Origin: Cordilura impudica
Taxonomy: Eukaryota; Arthropoda; Insecta; Diptera; Scathophagidae
DNA: 64,000 nt
Direction of reading: 5' to 3'
Assembly: GCA_963682025.1 (NCBI GenBank)
Contig: OY821519.1
Span: 158,545,956 to 158,609,955 of the forward strand
The position numbers and the translations under genes were made by a program. The notes beneath the pieces were generated by a model. It did no database searches and was not told where the DNA came from. It saw only the letters and a program-made list of their open reading frames with translations. Numbering within the stretch: the stretch's first letter is position 1; the number at the start of each line of letters is the position of its first letter. Positions 44,878-57,189 of the stretch are shown piece after piece.

Positions 44878-47533
44878 TAATTTAAACGAATTCAAAATGC
44901 TTCACTTGAATGCTAATGGCATTTCAAACTTTTCTAAATTAAAACAATTTGAAATACTAATTGAAAGAGAAAATATTAAAATAGCGTCTTTGAATGAAAC
45001 ATTTTTTTCAGAAAATCATAGACCCTATTTTAAAAATTATTATTTATATAGAAGTGACAGAACAGATGCAAGAGGAGGAGGAGTAGCTCTGTTAATTCAG
45101 AAATCTGTCGCTCATAAAAACCTCTTTATATCAAACACATCATCAATCGAAAACATCTCAATTGAAGTTATTATAAATAATAGACCTATTGTTGTATCTT
45201 CGTTATATTCACCAAGATATACTCATAACTTCTGTGCTGATATCTTGAACCTAACACCTTCCACCAAAGAATATATAGTTTTTGGTGATCTAAATGCCAA
45301 ACATTGTTCTTGGAATTGCCGTTCAAATAATACTGCAGGAATTGCACTCAACAACCTACAGCAATCGAGCAATTTTTTCATTCACTACCCTAATAGACCA
45401 ACCCTATTCCCCCATCAACACAATCGCGAAGCATCCACAGTCGATATTATTTTAAGCAATTCAGCTTTAGATATAGACGTAAAAACAATGGATTACGAAA
45501 TACCATCAGACCATCGCCCTATTATATGTACACTTAAAAGATCAACGGCCTTGCAGGTTGACCTCAATTATTATGATTACAGTGCAACCAACTGGAACAT
45601 TTTTATGAATTTTTTAGACAATAAAATCACGTTATATTCGGATATATACAATACCAAGGTAGTTATTGATCAGGAAATCCAAAAATTTATAAATGTAGTT
45701 TTCGAAGCAAGGGATGTGTCCACACCTAAAATAACTCAACAAAATAATTACACATTACCAGAAAGTACTGTAAAATATATTAAACTAAGAAGAAGCTTTA
45801 AAAGAAAAAGCCAACGATCTTCAAATATAGCCGAGCAAACTTTTTATAATCAATGTACTAAGTTTCTAAGTAACATGATTGATAAAAGTATTAATTCGGA
45901 GCGCAATAAGAAATGGTCTCAATTATTATCCAATTTAAAACCAGGTGATAAATCATTTTGGAAAATAAGCAGGAACTTGCGAGGAAAAGGAAAAAATCAA
46001 ATCGCTCACTTTAAAGTTGGAAATAAAAAAATAACATCTGATAAGGACAAGGCTGAAGTCCTGGCAAATACATTTGTCCAAGCAAATAACCTCACTTCGA
46101 ACTATAACCACTCGGCAGATACACTAATAAATACAACAGTAAATAATTTTAAGAAGGAAAATCCCAGTTCTGAATCTGCAAGTTATACATCTCTTGAAGA
46201 AGTAATGAATATTGTCTCATCAATAAAACCCTCAAAATCTCCTGGTTTTGACAATGTTCCCAACCTGCTCTTAAAGAAACTACCACTCAAAGCTCTAAAA
46301 TTACTGGTTATAATATTTAACAGCTGCATCAAACTCAACTATTTCCCAAACCATTTCAAAAATGCTAAGGTTATAGCCATAAACAAACCTAGTAAGCCAA
46401 AAAATAACCCAAACAGCTACAGACCTATTAGTCTATTAAGTAACTTAGGTAAAATATTTTAAAAAATACTACATTCTCGTCTTAGTGAATTTGTAACGAC
46501 CAATTCTATTGTTGCCAAAGAACAATTTGGATTTAAAAAAGGGCATAGCACTACGCACCAAATAAACAGAATTAAAAATCAAATAACCACAAATAAAAAC
46601 AATAAACGTTCAACGGGTCTAATATTGTTAGATATTGAAAAAGCGTTTGACACCGTTTGGCATAATGGCCTCTTATTTAAACTTCTTGATGCAAATATAC
46701 CAAAATATTTATGCAAACTTATTTCAGATTTCATTCACGGCAGAAACTTTAAAGTTGCGATTAATAATGAAACATCATCTCCAAAAACCATTACCACAGG
46801 GTTACCTCAAGGATCTGTCTTGTCGCCATTGCTTTACTCGATATATACATCCGATTTTAAAGTCCCGAAATATATGAAAATTGCTTATTATGCAGATGAT
46901 ACTGCGTTAATTTCTTCAAACAAACTTACAAGCGCACTCCTGAAGAAAATGGAAAAGGGACTTGTAAATTGCAGTAAATATTTTCACAAATGGAAAATCA
47001 AAATTAATCCAAACAAGACCCAAGCAATAATTTTTCCATTCAACAAATCTCCCAAAAGACTGCCAAGACGTCATCTTTTTATTGGAAATAATACCATAAA
47101 TGTACTTAACGAGGTCAAATATCTCGGAGTTGTCTTGGACAAAAAGCTTACATTTAAACAACATATTATGGCTACGTGCCAAAAAGCTATAAAATCATTT
47201 AAAGCATTATGGCCACTACTAAATATAAGGTCATTTCTAAACCCCAAAAACAAAAATCTACTCTTCAAAAGTGTTATAAGGCCGATATTAACATACGCGT
47301 GTCCTATTTGGAGTGACGCTGCCAACTGCCACCTAAAACGCTTACAAATTATACAAAACAAATGTCTTAAAATGATAAATAAAAAGCCCTGGAGGTATCC
47401 TACAAATCTTCTTCATGAAGAAACAGGTTATGAAAAAATTATCGATTTCATAACATGGATTAACAACAATTATTTTGCCAAAATTGAAAATTCCTCTTAC
47501 CCACTGATAAGAGAATGTAGAGAAGTAACGTAA
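44864..47533 (+). pseudogene. LINE-B ORF2, second copy with the same stop
   Basis: Identical in translation to 28947-31616, including the TAA (46460-46462) after LGKIF. The stop therefore existed before the unit duplicated, or was spread by conversion. Endonuclease and RT motifs are as described for unit 2. Confidence 0.88.
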
Positions 47534-48145
47534 TATTAAAAAGAAATCACCAAATTGAAAATTATATGCTTATAGAGGTCTATTATTTCTAATAAACCTT
47601 CTATAAGCATATAAATATTTTCAGATAGTATTTGAATTTATTAAATCATATAAAGGTTTTTTCCCTCCCATTTTCCTTTAAAAATCATTAAAAAATAAAA
47701 TAAAAACTATTTAATGTCTTTAGATCCTATATATTATTTGTTGCAATATCTATGTTAAGATAAGATCTCATATGTAAATATCAAAATTTGTTAAAATATG
47801 TAAATAAAGGAAGAATATTTAATTGAGAAAATTGAGAAATATTATAAATCAGTCAAAAGGTCTCAAAGTGCTGTGTTCATAAATGCAAAAAAATTTTGAT
47901 TATTATCCTCTTGGAAGTCATAGGGTGAAAATATTCAAAAAAGGGAAACAATGGGGAAACATTCTCACACCATGACCTGAAAGAAGTCAATGGCTGCAAT
48001 TTTTTGTGATTTACGAGGGTTCGACTTTGAGACCTTTCGATTGATGTATAAGATAAGGTTGCTCTTAATTCAGAATATATAAAAATACACTTTTCGAAAA
48101 AAGGGCAAAAAAAGGCGACATTTTTTGTCAGAAAAGAAAACGGCA

Positions 48146-49195
48146 TTAGTTATTCTTGCTAACTCTGAAAATGAACTACAATCAATGATAAATGTGTTGC
48201 ATAATTGCTGTAGTCAATGGTGTCTTAACATCAATTTATCTGAGTCCAAGATTGTTATTTATAGAAATGGCCCTCGCATATCAAACAATTTAACTTGGTA
48301 TTATGGTAGCGAAAAAATTTAAATTGTAAATGAGTACAAATACCTGGGAGTAAATTTAACCTATAACTTGGCTTACAATAAACATCTTGATGCTAAACTC
48401 ATATCTGCAAAAACAGCAATTAACGCTTCTTGGTTAAGTTACATTCATAACCGCAAAATTAATGCAAAAACTAAAAATTTTTGACACAGCTGCGAAGTCA
48501 ATCATGTTCCATGGTGCACAAGTGTGGGGGTTTGATCGATTTGAGCAGGTGGAAAAATTGTTCCAGTTTTATATGAAAAAAATATTTTATTTGCCTAATA
48601 ATACACCAAACTATGTACAAACTCTCGCGCTAAACTTTGGTTTTATCCAAAAAATCTTCCGATATTCAAATGCAAGGCTTCCTCGTTTACTCGCTGAAAA
48701 AACTATAGCTCAAAACGAATTTTGGTTCCGTAAATGGCGCACTCTATGTTATGAGTTTCAAATTTAGTTTGATTTCGACTTCGGAGGTCCAAATTTGAAA
48801 TCTCAACTAGACCACTTTTTGCGAACATTAACTAATTTTGAACATAAAAGGCATTTAGAAGGCGTAAGGAATTCTCAACTACATGATGCCTATCATCGCC
48901 TACAGTATGATGTTCCCCCCCCTATATAACCGACAATAACTCTTCACACTTAGTCAATCTTATTTTTCGTGCCAGGGATGGTCGCCTAAATAAATGGACA
49001 TTGTTTTATTAACCAAAGTACACCTGGCCTTTGTACATTATGTAATCTGAGGGAAGTTGAAAGTACTTTCCACTTTATAAGTAGATGTCCTATCTTTAAC
49101 TATGAAAGGCTTAGTCGCTTCGGTAAGATTTCTCTTACTGAAGTTGAATTTTATGAAATTTTGAATGGCAGCAACTATGTTAGTCTTTATATATA
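48146..49195 (+). pseudogene. LINE2: RT C-terminal part (unit 3)
   Basis: Same region as 16154-17238. A unit-specific deletion of 36 bp removes the MLHLETRLTTLF codons (near 48614) and a TAG interrupts after CYEFQI (48765-48767). Confidence 0.75.
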
Positions 49196-49884
49196 CCGGG
49201 TGATCCAAGTAGATATACTGTTTTCAATAGCCTTTTTTGGCCGATCACGTGTGAGTCGTGTCATGCTGTCATGTTATTTTTGTTTAGTATTGTTTGGAAT
49301 TTCATCATGGAAAGACTTGGTCAACATAATCGGCCTACTGAGCGTACTATTCGCAACACCATCACCCATCTTGAGACCCAGCATTCATTATTGGATAATA
49401 TTCGACCGAATAGACCACGTCCAGCACGCAGTGAAGAAAATATAGCGGTGGAATCATCGGTCCATATTTCTTCAAAAATGATGCCGGTTAGAACGTAACC
49501 GTCAATGACGACCGTTATCGTGTAATGATAACCGACTATTTGATGCGCCGGTCGATTGGCTACCAAGATCGTGTGATATCACACCGTTAGACTTTTTCCT
49601 GTGGGGACATGTAAAGTCTAAAGTTTATGCGGACAATGCCGCTTCGATTCAGGTCTTGGAGCAAAACATCATACGTGTCATTCGGCAGTTACCAGTTGAA
49701 ATGCTCGAACGAGTCATCGAAAATTGGACTCAACGGATACCATCTGAGACGTAGCCGCGGCCAACATTTGATAGACATAATCTTCAAAAAATGAATGCTA
49801 AAGAATGTTCTTTCAAATGATAATAAACATTTCCCATTAAATTTGATCTTTCTGTATTTTTTTCTTGAAAAAAGTAGGGAACCT
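49196..49884 (+). mobile_element. Internally deleted mariner-like element (unit 3)
   Basis: Same remnant as 17239-17927, starting CCGGGTGATCCAAG after TA, retaining the right part that unit 2 lost. Confidence 0.65.
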
Positions 49885-50120
49885 CGAAAATTATTTAAAA
49901 AATTGTTTAAAATATCGCGATTTAACCGTAAATGAATTTAGCTAAAAGAAAACCAAACTTGATTCATCTTTTCTCCTCTATTTTACATGTCATATGCCAA
50001 TCTGACACACAACATATAATGTTATGTCATATACTTATAAGATTTGTTAATATTGTAGTTTTAGGAGAAATGTACTACCCATGAATAAAAAATCTTTTTT
50101 CTATTCTAATCTATTCTATA
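49885..50120 (+). other. LINE2 3' UTR and tail (unit 3)
   Basis: Matches 17928-18163; one TTCTA repeat is changed to CTAAT. Confidence 0.55.
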
Positions 50121-50148
50121 AGTTAAGGCATGCCACACTTCCATGCCA

Positions 50149-50216
50149 CAAATCAGTCCGCCAATATGGCGAACAAATCAGTCCGCAAATATGGCGAACA
50201 AATCAGTCCGCCAATC
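50149..50216. repeat. 25-bp tandem repeat (unit 3)
   Basis: Same repeat as at 18191-18257 with only small differences in the trailing part (CAGTCCGCC). Confidence 0.8.
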
Positions 50217-50814
50217 ACGTCAGTCCGCCATTCATGTCGCCCAATATGGTGAACGAATTAGTTCACCAGATATCTTCATTTTTACAGTTACCCTATTGAC
50301 AAACCATATGTCGTCATTAAATTTTTGGTAAATAAATATTTTGCGATCCAACTTGCAAACGCCTTAGTTTGTCATTTATTTTTTATAAATGTCTTTGCCC
50401 TCATCAAATTACTCTCAACGGGCACGAGTATCTTGAATATCGTATTGCAATATTTTACATTTAATAACTATGTTGCAATCTCATATTGCATTCCCAGATA
50501 TTTTTTATTTTGTATTTTTCTGTCACAATCCCTAAGTCAGTGCACTTGAAACTTTCACAATTTACGACCTTATGTTCTGTTTGTTCCAGCATTTTTTTCT
50601 ATGGTTTTTTCAGTGGTTGTTTGCATTGGTATTTTTTTGTTTTTGTGTTTCTCTGTTGCTGAGGAAAGTATTTTTAATTTATATTAACTTAGCATTAAGA
50701 GTTTTTGAGTCAGTAAAGAAATACACCGCAGGCCTACATAGTAGGTTGAACCCTTGCCCTGAGAGAAAAATTAACAAAACGAAATTACTTATCGTGTTAA
50801 AACGAATTAAATAA
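50217..50814. other. Unassigned sequence upstream of the PLE (unit 3)
   Basis: Equivalent of 18258-18870, with a unit-specific deletion near 50565 joining ACAATTTACGA directly to CCTTATGTTCTG. No coding signal. Confidence 0.4.
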
Positions 50815-52178
50815 ATAAAATATCCTGAGATATTAAAGAAAATAACGGAAGGCTCAAAATACAATGTAAAGGATTCAGTGCAATTTACGAATAATATCAA
50901 AGACTTGACTATATAAAACGATGAAAGATTAATTTCATTTGACGCAGTGTCCCTATTTCCAAGTATACCAGTAGATCTAGCTTTGAAAATTATAGAGGAA
51001 AAATGGGAAGAAATATCAAATTATACACACATGAAAAAGGGCCTTTTCCTGCATATTCTAAGATTCTGTATAAAAGACAACCGCTATTTTAAATATCACG
51101 ACAAAATTTACTCGCAAAAAAGGGTTTACCTATGGGCTCCCCTGCATCTCCAATAGTTGCAGATATAGTGATGGAAAAACTTTTAGACACCTGTATGGAA
51201 GACTTGACGTATAAACCCAAAATCTTGACGAAATACGTAGATGACCTGTTTAGTATAGTTCCGGATTGTGCAATAGAGGAGATATTGACACAGCTTAATA
51301 GTTTTCATCATAATATTAAATTTACGGCCGAAAAAGAGTGCAATTACAAGTTACCATATCTGGATACAATTTTAATAAGAGATAAGGACAAAATAGAAAT
51401 GGATTGGTACCAGAAACCTACAGCATCTGGCAGAATAATTAACTTCTTTTCGAAACATCCAAAAAGAGTTGTAAATACAGCCAAAAATTTAATTTCTAGG
51501 GTACTTAACATTAGTGATGTACATTTCCATAAAGATAATCGGATAAAAATTAGAAATATACTTAAAGAAAACCAATTTCCGGCAAAACCGACCAACAAAT
51601 TAATAAGGGACCATGAAAGAAATACGGACAAAAAATATAACACTCACATGGAACCAAAGACATATAAATCACTCACATATGTAAGTTATCAGAAAGGTTT
51701 GAAAAATCAAAGTTATTTAATGACGTAAACTTTAAAATGGCACATAAAACATTAACACACTGACAAAATTATATAGTAGAACAAAAGACAAAATACCACT
51801 TATGGAAAAGGCGAACGTTGTATATAAAATACCTTGTAATGGAGATAAAAATGGAAATTGTGATCAAATTTATGTAGGTACAACCAAAAATAAATTGAAA
51901 ACAAGAATATCGGCACACAAATCAGATCAGAAAATAAGATTAAATAATTTTACACAAAAAACGGCATAGACTAACCACTACTTACAACACAAACATACTC
52001 CTGACTTTGATAATATAAGTGTTTTACAAAGTGAGAGTAACTACAGGCGCCGCTACATGTTAGAAATGCTACACATAATAAACGTACCAACAAGAGAATG
52101 AACTTCAAAGCTGACACTGAGAGTTGCGCTCAAAGCTACAGACATTTGGTAAACAAAAAGGTGGGTAGAGTGCAATAA
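50815..52178 (+). pseudogene. Penelope-like element (unit 3)
   Basis: RT in two overlapping frames, 50947-51156 and 51132-51728, because a 1-nt loss in an A-run near 51120 shifts the frame just before GSPASPIVADIVME. The YVDD box, thumb and linker (including the part deleted in unit 2) are present. The GIY-YIG remnant is at about 51810-51930. It is followed by a single copy of the 59-bp 3' repeat and the PLE 3' region with a hammerhead motif. Confidence 0.85.
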
Positions 52179-52568
52179 ATATATTTTAAGTAAATCAGTG
52201 CAATTATGACTATGATGATGAAATATCGCTAAAATCAGTTCATTTAATTTTTTAGTGTAAACATTAATATAAATGTAAGATATTAATATATGTGTTTTTA
52301 TGTGTCTTGTGTTTTCTTTTCTTTGATGTTTAACTATATTTAAGTGATTCATATTTATAGTAGTGATTCATATAGTAGTAGAGTTTAGTTTCTAACTCCA
52401 ACTGTGATACTTAGTTTATAGATTTTACTGTGATATTTAATTTTTATCTTTGCATTTATTATTTTTAATTTATTTTTTGTGTTTTTATGTCGTGGTGTAT
52501 AAAAAGAAATTATATGTTTTTGAAAATTAAATGTAAAGATTGACCAAAGATTATTTATTTAATAAATA

Positions 52569-52612
52569 TTATCCCTGATGAAGCTGGAAAATACCAGAGA
52601 AACGTTGGATAA
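52569..52612 (+). ncRNA. Hammerhead ribozyme motif of the Penelope-like element
   Basis: Stem I is TTATCC (52569-52574) pairing with GGATAA (52607-52612). Between them lie the core CTGATGA (52575-52581), stem II CTGG-AAAATA-CCAG, and GAAA (52599-52602) followed by C-G-T-T. A one-pair stem III without loop puts the predicted cleavage after T52606. Self-cleaving hammerheads with very short stem III are known in Penelope-like elements. One extra base before stem II and a G-A contact at its base weaken this copy. It lies about 400 bp downstream of the PLE nuclease, in a region missing from units 1 and 2. Confidence 0.65.
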
Positions 52613-52754
52613 AAAATGAAATAAATTAATCTTTTATTTACATTTAAGGAAATACATGACCTTGAAAGCCCAAATTAGAATATTCTAATACAAATCCCAA
52701 ATAAAATAAGAAAAAGGTCGATTACGCTAAAAAATTTATAGTACATTGTTTTTA

Positions 52755-55700
52755 TACCCTCCACTCCAGTGTGCAGAGGGTATATATAAGTTTGTCATTC
52801 CGTTTGTAATAATTAGAAAAAAATTTTGGACCCCATAAAATATATATATTTGTGATCCTTGTAACAACCGGAGTTGATATAGCGATGTCCGTCTGTCCGT
52901 CTGTGGAAATCACGATGACGGCATCAATCGGGCAGCTAGGGTGCTCGTTGACATAAAAAATGATTCATTAACATCCTGAAAAGTTTGCTATTTAAAATCG
53001 TCCAAATCGGTCGATTAGGGCCCGAGATTTGAATGAAGAACTAAAAAAAGTCTTGAAAAAATATAGTTTTCTATGTTGTTCTTGTCACGATCACGCCCTA
53101 AATAGTGCAGCTACAGCGATCGTTTTTGGTGAGAATTATTCACCAAATTCATAGGAAGAGTTCTATTTCAAAAATCATTAAAATCGGTGGAACAGGTCCA
53201 GGGAAATCGCTGAAAAGTTAAAAAAAAATTAAAAATATGATGTTTCTATATTGTTCTTGTTATTCTAAATGTTGTGTTGTTGTCATAGCTGCACTTGTTG
53301 TTTTTGTGGTCGTTGTGGTAATAATATAATAAAAACTAACCCTTTCTACATTTTTTTAAAGGGTGATTTTTTAAGAGCTATAGGAAAGTTTTCCAAAAAA
53401 AAAACACATAAAATTCAGAAATGAAATCTTTATTTGAATCGATTGTACGGTCCATATAATTTAATGTTTGAAGATTATTTCATGCAAATGTTGACCGTGA
53501 CTGCGCCTCAAATGGTCCATCCGCTTAGTCCAATTTTGGCATATTCTTTCCAACATTTCGGCCGGTATCTCACGAATAAATGCTTCAATGTTGTCTTCCA
53601 ATGCGTCAATTGAAGCGGAATTGTCTGTATAGACATGAGCTTTAACATAGCCCCACAAAAACATAGTCTAAAGGCGTTAAATCGCACGATCTAGGCGGCC
53701 AATTGACCGGTCCCGAACGTGAAATAAAATGTTCACCGAACTCGCCTCTCAATAAGTCCATTGTTGCGCGTGCTGTGTGGCATGTTGCACCGTCTTGTTG
53801 AATCCACATGTCATGCAAGTCAAGCTCTTCCATTTTGGGCAAAAAAAAGTTGGATATCATCTTTCGGTAGCGCTCAATTGCTGCGAACGGCGACGAATCG
53901 ATAATTGATGGTCGTCATTAACACTGGCCGATTCAGCTGCGATATTTTCTTCAGTTCGCACTCTACGTAAGCGTGTTGGTGGTTTAATGTCCAACAATGT
54001 AAATTTGGTGCGAAATTTAGTCACAATAGCCCGAATAGCCGCTTCAGTGGGTCGATTAAACTGACCATAAAATGGAAGAAGCGCGCGATGAACTTTCTTA
54101 ACAGAGCACGCGTTTTGATAATTAAATTCAATAACTTACAAGCGTTGTTCGTTTGTAAGACGATTCATGGTTAAATTAGACCAAACTGAAGATGTTTGAC
54201 AATGAAAAAAAAACACGAAACGTGCGTCAGCTGTTTAAACCAGTGTTGCCAAAAAGATAATAGCTAACAAATCACCCTTTATTAACTCTGGTAGAAAAAT
54301 TTAAAAGTTTCCATTGTTTTGGCATCACTCTAAAAATTTGTTAGATCATTTCTGTTATTACCACGAGCCTGCCTGCCAAATTTCAGATCGAATGGCTCAC
54401 GGGAAATTGGTTAAAATCGATCCAAAATTTTTTCGACAAGCAGACACTACGAGTTAATATAAAGGGAGTAAAAATTCACCAACATCTAAAGCAAATAATG
54501 CTAAAATACCTAGTTGTTAATAAAAAAAAAAAACAATGTAAATATAGCAAAAAAAAATTTTATGTATAAATTTGTTTATAAATTTATATAAACATATTAA
54601 ATAATACAAATAATATACATATATTATATTTGTATATCCATAACAACTGCATGTTAGAAATAAGTCGGTATATTATTTTATTTACATAAAATTCTGCAAT
54701 ATTTTGTTGTGGGGAAAATACATTTCTTTTGCATTAACAGAGTGTCACTTCATTTTGCTCAGCGTGACTATGCCACAGTAGATGGCGCCAAAATTTTTGT
54801 TTGTTCTAATTAGCTTTGCAATAGTTATTTCTGTTTTAACATGAATGTTAATATTTTCAACTGGATATCATACAGAACAATGTTAAGAGTATACACGGGC
54901 TGGTCTTTTATTTCATACATATTTTCATTATTCTTTTACAAATATGAACATAAGTTTGGCATATTAACTTTTTGTCTTTACAAAATAGAGTTACCGAGTT
55001 CATCAATAAGTTTTTTGCTTTCAAAACAGTTCTACATAGTCATATAGAATTATTATTCTGCTTTACCTACAAAATATCTGATTGCGATTACATCTAATTT
55101 TTAAGAATTGTATATAATTATTAAAGCATTATTATTCACATATATACAAAATTGCACTTTTAAATTTTCCATTCAAATTTAAGAAAATATCAAATCTAAA
55201 AACTGGAATTAAAAATTTCCAATTATAAATTACAATAATTGAATTTCAGAAAATCATATCAAAACGTCGGAAATTATAATTTTAAATTTAGAAGGCATCA
55301 ATTGCATCTTTAATATATAAATTTTATTCGTTAAACACAAATTGAAATTCAAAAAAAAAAAAAAAAAACAGCAAATACCTATGTATGTTTACATTTAAAA
55401 AATTTTTGCATTTAAAAAAAATCTTGACATTCAGGAGAAATTAATAGCTTTTCAGTACCGCGTTTCAGTAAAAAAAGAAAATTGCAAAATTATCAGTAAA
55501 ATTTTTAAACGGTATTCGCTATTGTTAAAGTCAGCTGTTGTTGTTATCTAAACGACAACCATTTTTGTGTTGTTTATTCAATCGATAAAAACTTAAATTT
55601 TTAAGTTGAAATGTCGCCATACATAAATAAAAATCATAAAATAGTGAAAATATTTTGCTTTAATTAAAAAACTTTTTATATAAATAAAAACATTAAATAG

Positions 55701-56755
55701 CATATTCAATTCATTATTTCATTTTCAAATAAATACACAGAAATATTAGTAAAAAAATATATAAGATATTAAACATAAACATAAAATCATTCTGTCAAAC
55801 ACGAAGTAATTTGTTTTTTTCTATTCTTCTTTGTGTTTTTCGCTTATTTTGACAGAGATGACACTCGTTTACAATTTAAATAAATAGAAAAATAGATTTG
55901 TCGACTGTCGTTAAGATGTATGTACTTAGTGAATCACTTAATCCCTAGTGCAAACAACAATAGCTGTCGATATATTTTGCGATTGTCGGATCGTTGAAAT
56001 TTACAGAATCACACTACAGAAAACATTAATTTAAATTCAATGAATTTTAGAAAACGTCAAATGATATTTAAGAATTGCGAACATAAAAACTGTTACATAA
56101 ATAAACGCAATTTGATGAGAATGTTATTTTTTATATATAAATTTTCACAATTTTTTTTGGATGAAAATTTGAAGTTTTTCAGAAAATAAAGAAAACAAAT
56201 TATTTTATTTAAAATGTTTGGGACATTTGGTTTTTGCGTTTGGCATCCCTAATTTGAATATTTATTATTATAAATTTATTCTCTATGTTTTCCAAATATG
56301 GCAATATTTTAATAAAAAAATTGAGAGAGTTCTTTTTTGGTTATTATTTTGTTACTCCATCCGACCTATATGGCCGCAATGAAGAAATATTTGGCCAGTT
56401 AAAAGAAACTATACAGCCATCTCCAATTAGCACGATTTAATGCATATAGCCACCCTACACAACCATTACCTTTGCAATGGAGGTTAGGGCGAGCTATTTA
56501 ATTAGCAAAAACTAAATTAAACGAGAAGTTATGTCATATAACCGGAAACGCATGCATATAGGTATATAACCTAAATGCATGCCGATCAGCAACCACGATG
56601 AAAAGACGAAAACCAACCCAAAGAATTTGCTGAAATAATTTGGTATTAAGTTTAACAAATTGTTTACTTTTTCATTTACATTTATTATCAAGACTCAAAC
56701 CGAGGTGGATGGTATCAAAGATTCGGCACAGCCGAATTTAACACTCTTACTTGTT
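52755..56755 (-). mobile_element. DINE-like element, reverse, full-length copy
   Basis: Bounded by TACCCTCCAC (52755-52764) and GTGGATGGTA (56705-56714) plus the ATTCGGC-type hairpin end (about 56721-56737). It is therefore the reverse counterpart of 2206-6615 and shows both ends. A mariner is inserted at 53359-54279. The central part (about 56100-56460) is shorter and unrelated to the central part of the other copy. The array fusion point lies inside it near 55771. No coding gene was found. Confidence 0.65.
53359..54279 (-). mobile_element. Mariner-like element with terminal repeats, transposase deleted
   Basis: Terminal inverted repeats AAAGGGTGATTTTTTAAGAG and its counterpart AAGGGTGATTTGTTAGC (right end, reverse complement), flanked by TA (53357-53358 and 54280-54281). 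The transposase on the minus strand starts MNRLTNEQRL near 54168 with the helix-turn-helix stretch NRPTEAAIRAIV. It then jumps from RRRSQQL to the region before the second catalytic aspartate (ISNFFLPKM, WIQQDGATCHTA). It ends with GYVKAHVYTDNSAS and RRSHGQHLHEIIFKH. The jump removes much of the catalytic core, and there are frameshifts, so it cannot move itself. It is present only in array unit 3. Confidence 0.85.
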
Positions 56756-56768
56756 ATTTATGTATTAG

Positions 56769-56809
56769 ATCCCTGAGGATGATCAGCGAAGCTGGTCGAA
56801 ATGTTGGAT
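56769..56809 (+). ncRNA. Second hammerhead-like motif next to the DINE-like end
   Basis: Stem I ATCC (56769-56772) with GGAT (56806-56809). Core CTGAGGA (56773-56779), which fits CTGANGA. One extra base, then stem II GATCAGC-GAA-GCTGGTC (56781-56797, seven pairs including one T-G), then GAAA (56798-56801) and T-G-T-T before stem I. This is the same architecture as 52569-52612 with a different stem II. It is probably a pseudo-LTR remnant of another Penelope-like element, though no RT is recognisable nearby. Confidence 0.6.
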
Positions 56810-56829
56810 AACAAGATAATTTAAAATAA

Positions 56830-57180
56830 ATAAATAAATTCAACAAAGACCTCGAGCTCGACTATTAATTCATTAAATTGTAATTTAGAAAGGTCGAAAG
56901 AATACAACATATTAACTATCCTGTTGATATTTATTTAACAAATAATTAATGAATATCATATAAACTTATTATATTGACTTAACTAATAAAATTCGTATAA
57001 CTAATTAATCATGTCTTTAAATCCTACACGGAAGGAAGAAGAGAAACTTTGCGGTAAGATAAGAATTAAAATTAATCACATAACACATAAAGTACCTGGG
57101 AACTTTAAAATAATTTATATGTGTGACTGAATGTCTTAGAAGACAAAAACGGCACTCATTTATATACTATCCGAAAGTCA
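56830..57180. other. Unassigned spacer
   Basis: AT-rich sequence with no recognisable frame or repeat; possibly the remainder of a Penelope pseudo-LTR. Confidence 0.4.
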
Positions 57181-57189
57181 GGCTAAACT

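Larger units (their letters stand above)
43535..47838 (+). mobile_element. LINE-B copy (unit 3)
   Basis: Same 4304-bp insertion as 27618-31921, with the same 16-bp duplication. I see no difference in the translated regions between the two copies, which is striking given 1-2% differences in flanking array sequence. Confidence 0.9.
38569..48145. mobile_element. MITE-1 copy split by LINE-A and LINE-B (unit 3)
   Basis: Pieces 38569-38640, 43508-43534 and about 47855-48145, outer TTA duplications at 38566-38568 and 48146-48148. The left arm has lost about 10 bp of the repeated CTTTTTTGCC relative to unit 2. Confidence 0.88.
38505..55771. repeat. Tandem array unit 3 (17.3 kb)
   Basis: Starts at the second DINE-LINE2 fusion. 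It has LINE-A and LINE-B in MITE-1, LINE2, deleted mariner, PLE with an additional 370-bp 3' region, and a DINE-like element that continues past the fusion point to its own end at about 56755. This is the ancestral right edge of the array. Confidence 0.88.
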
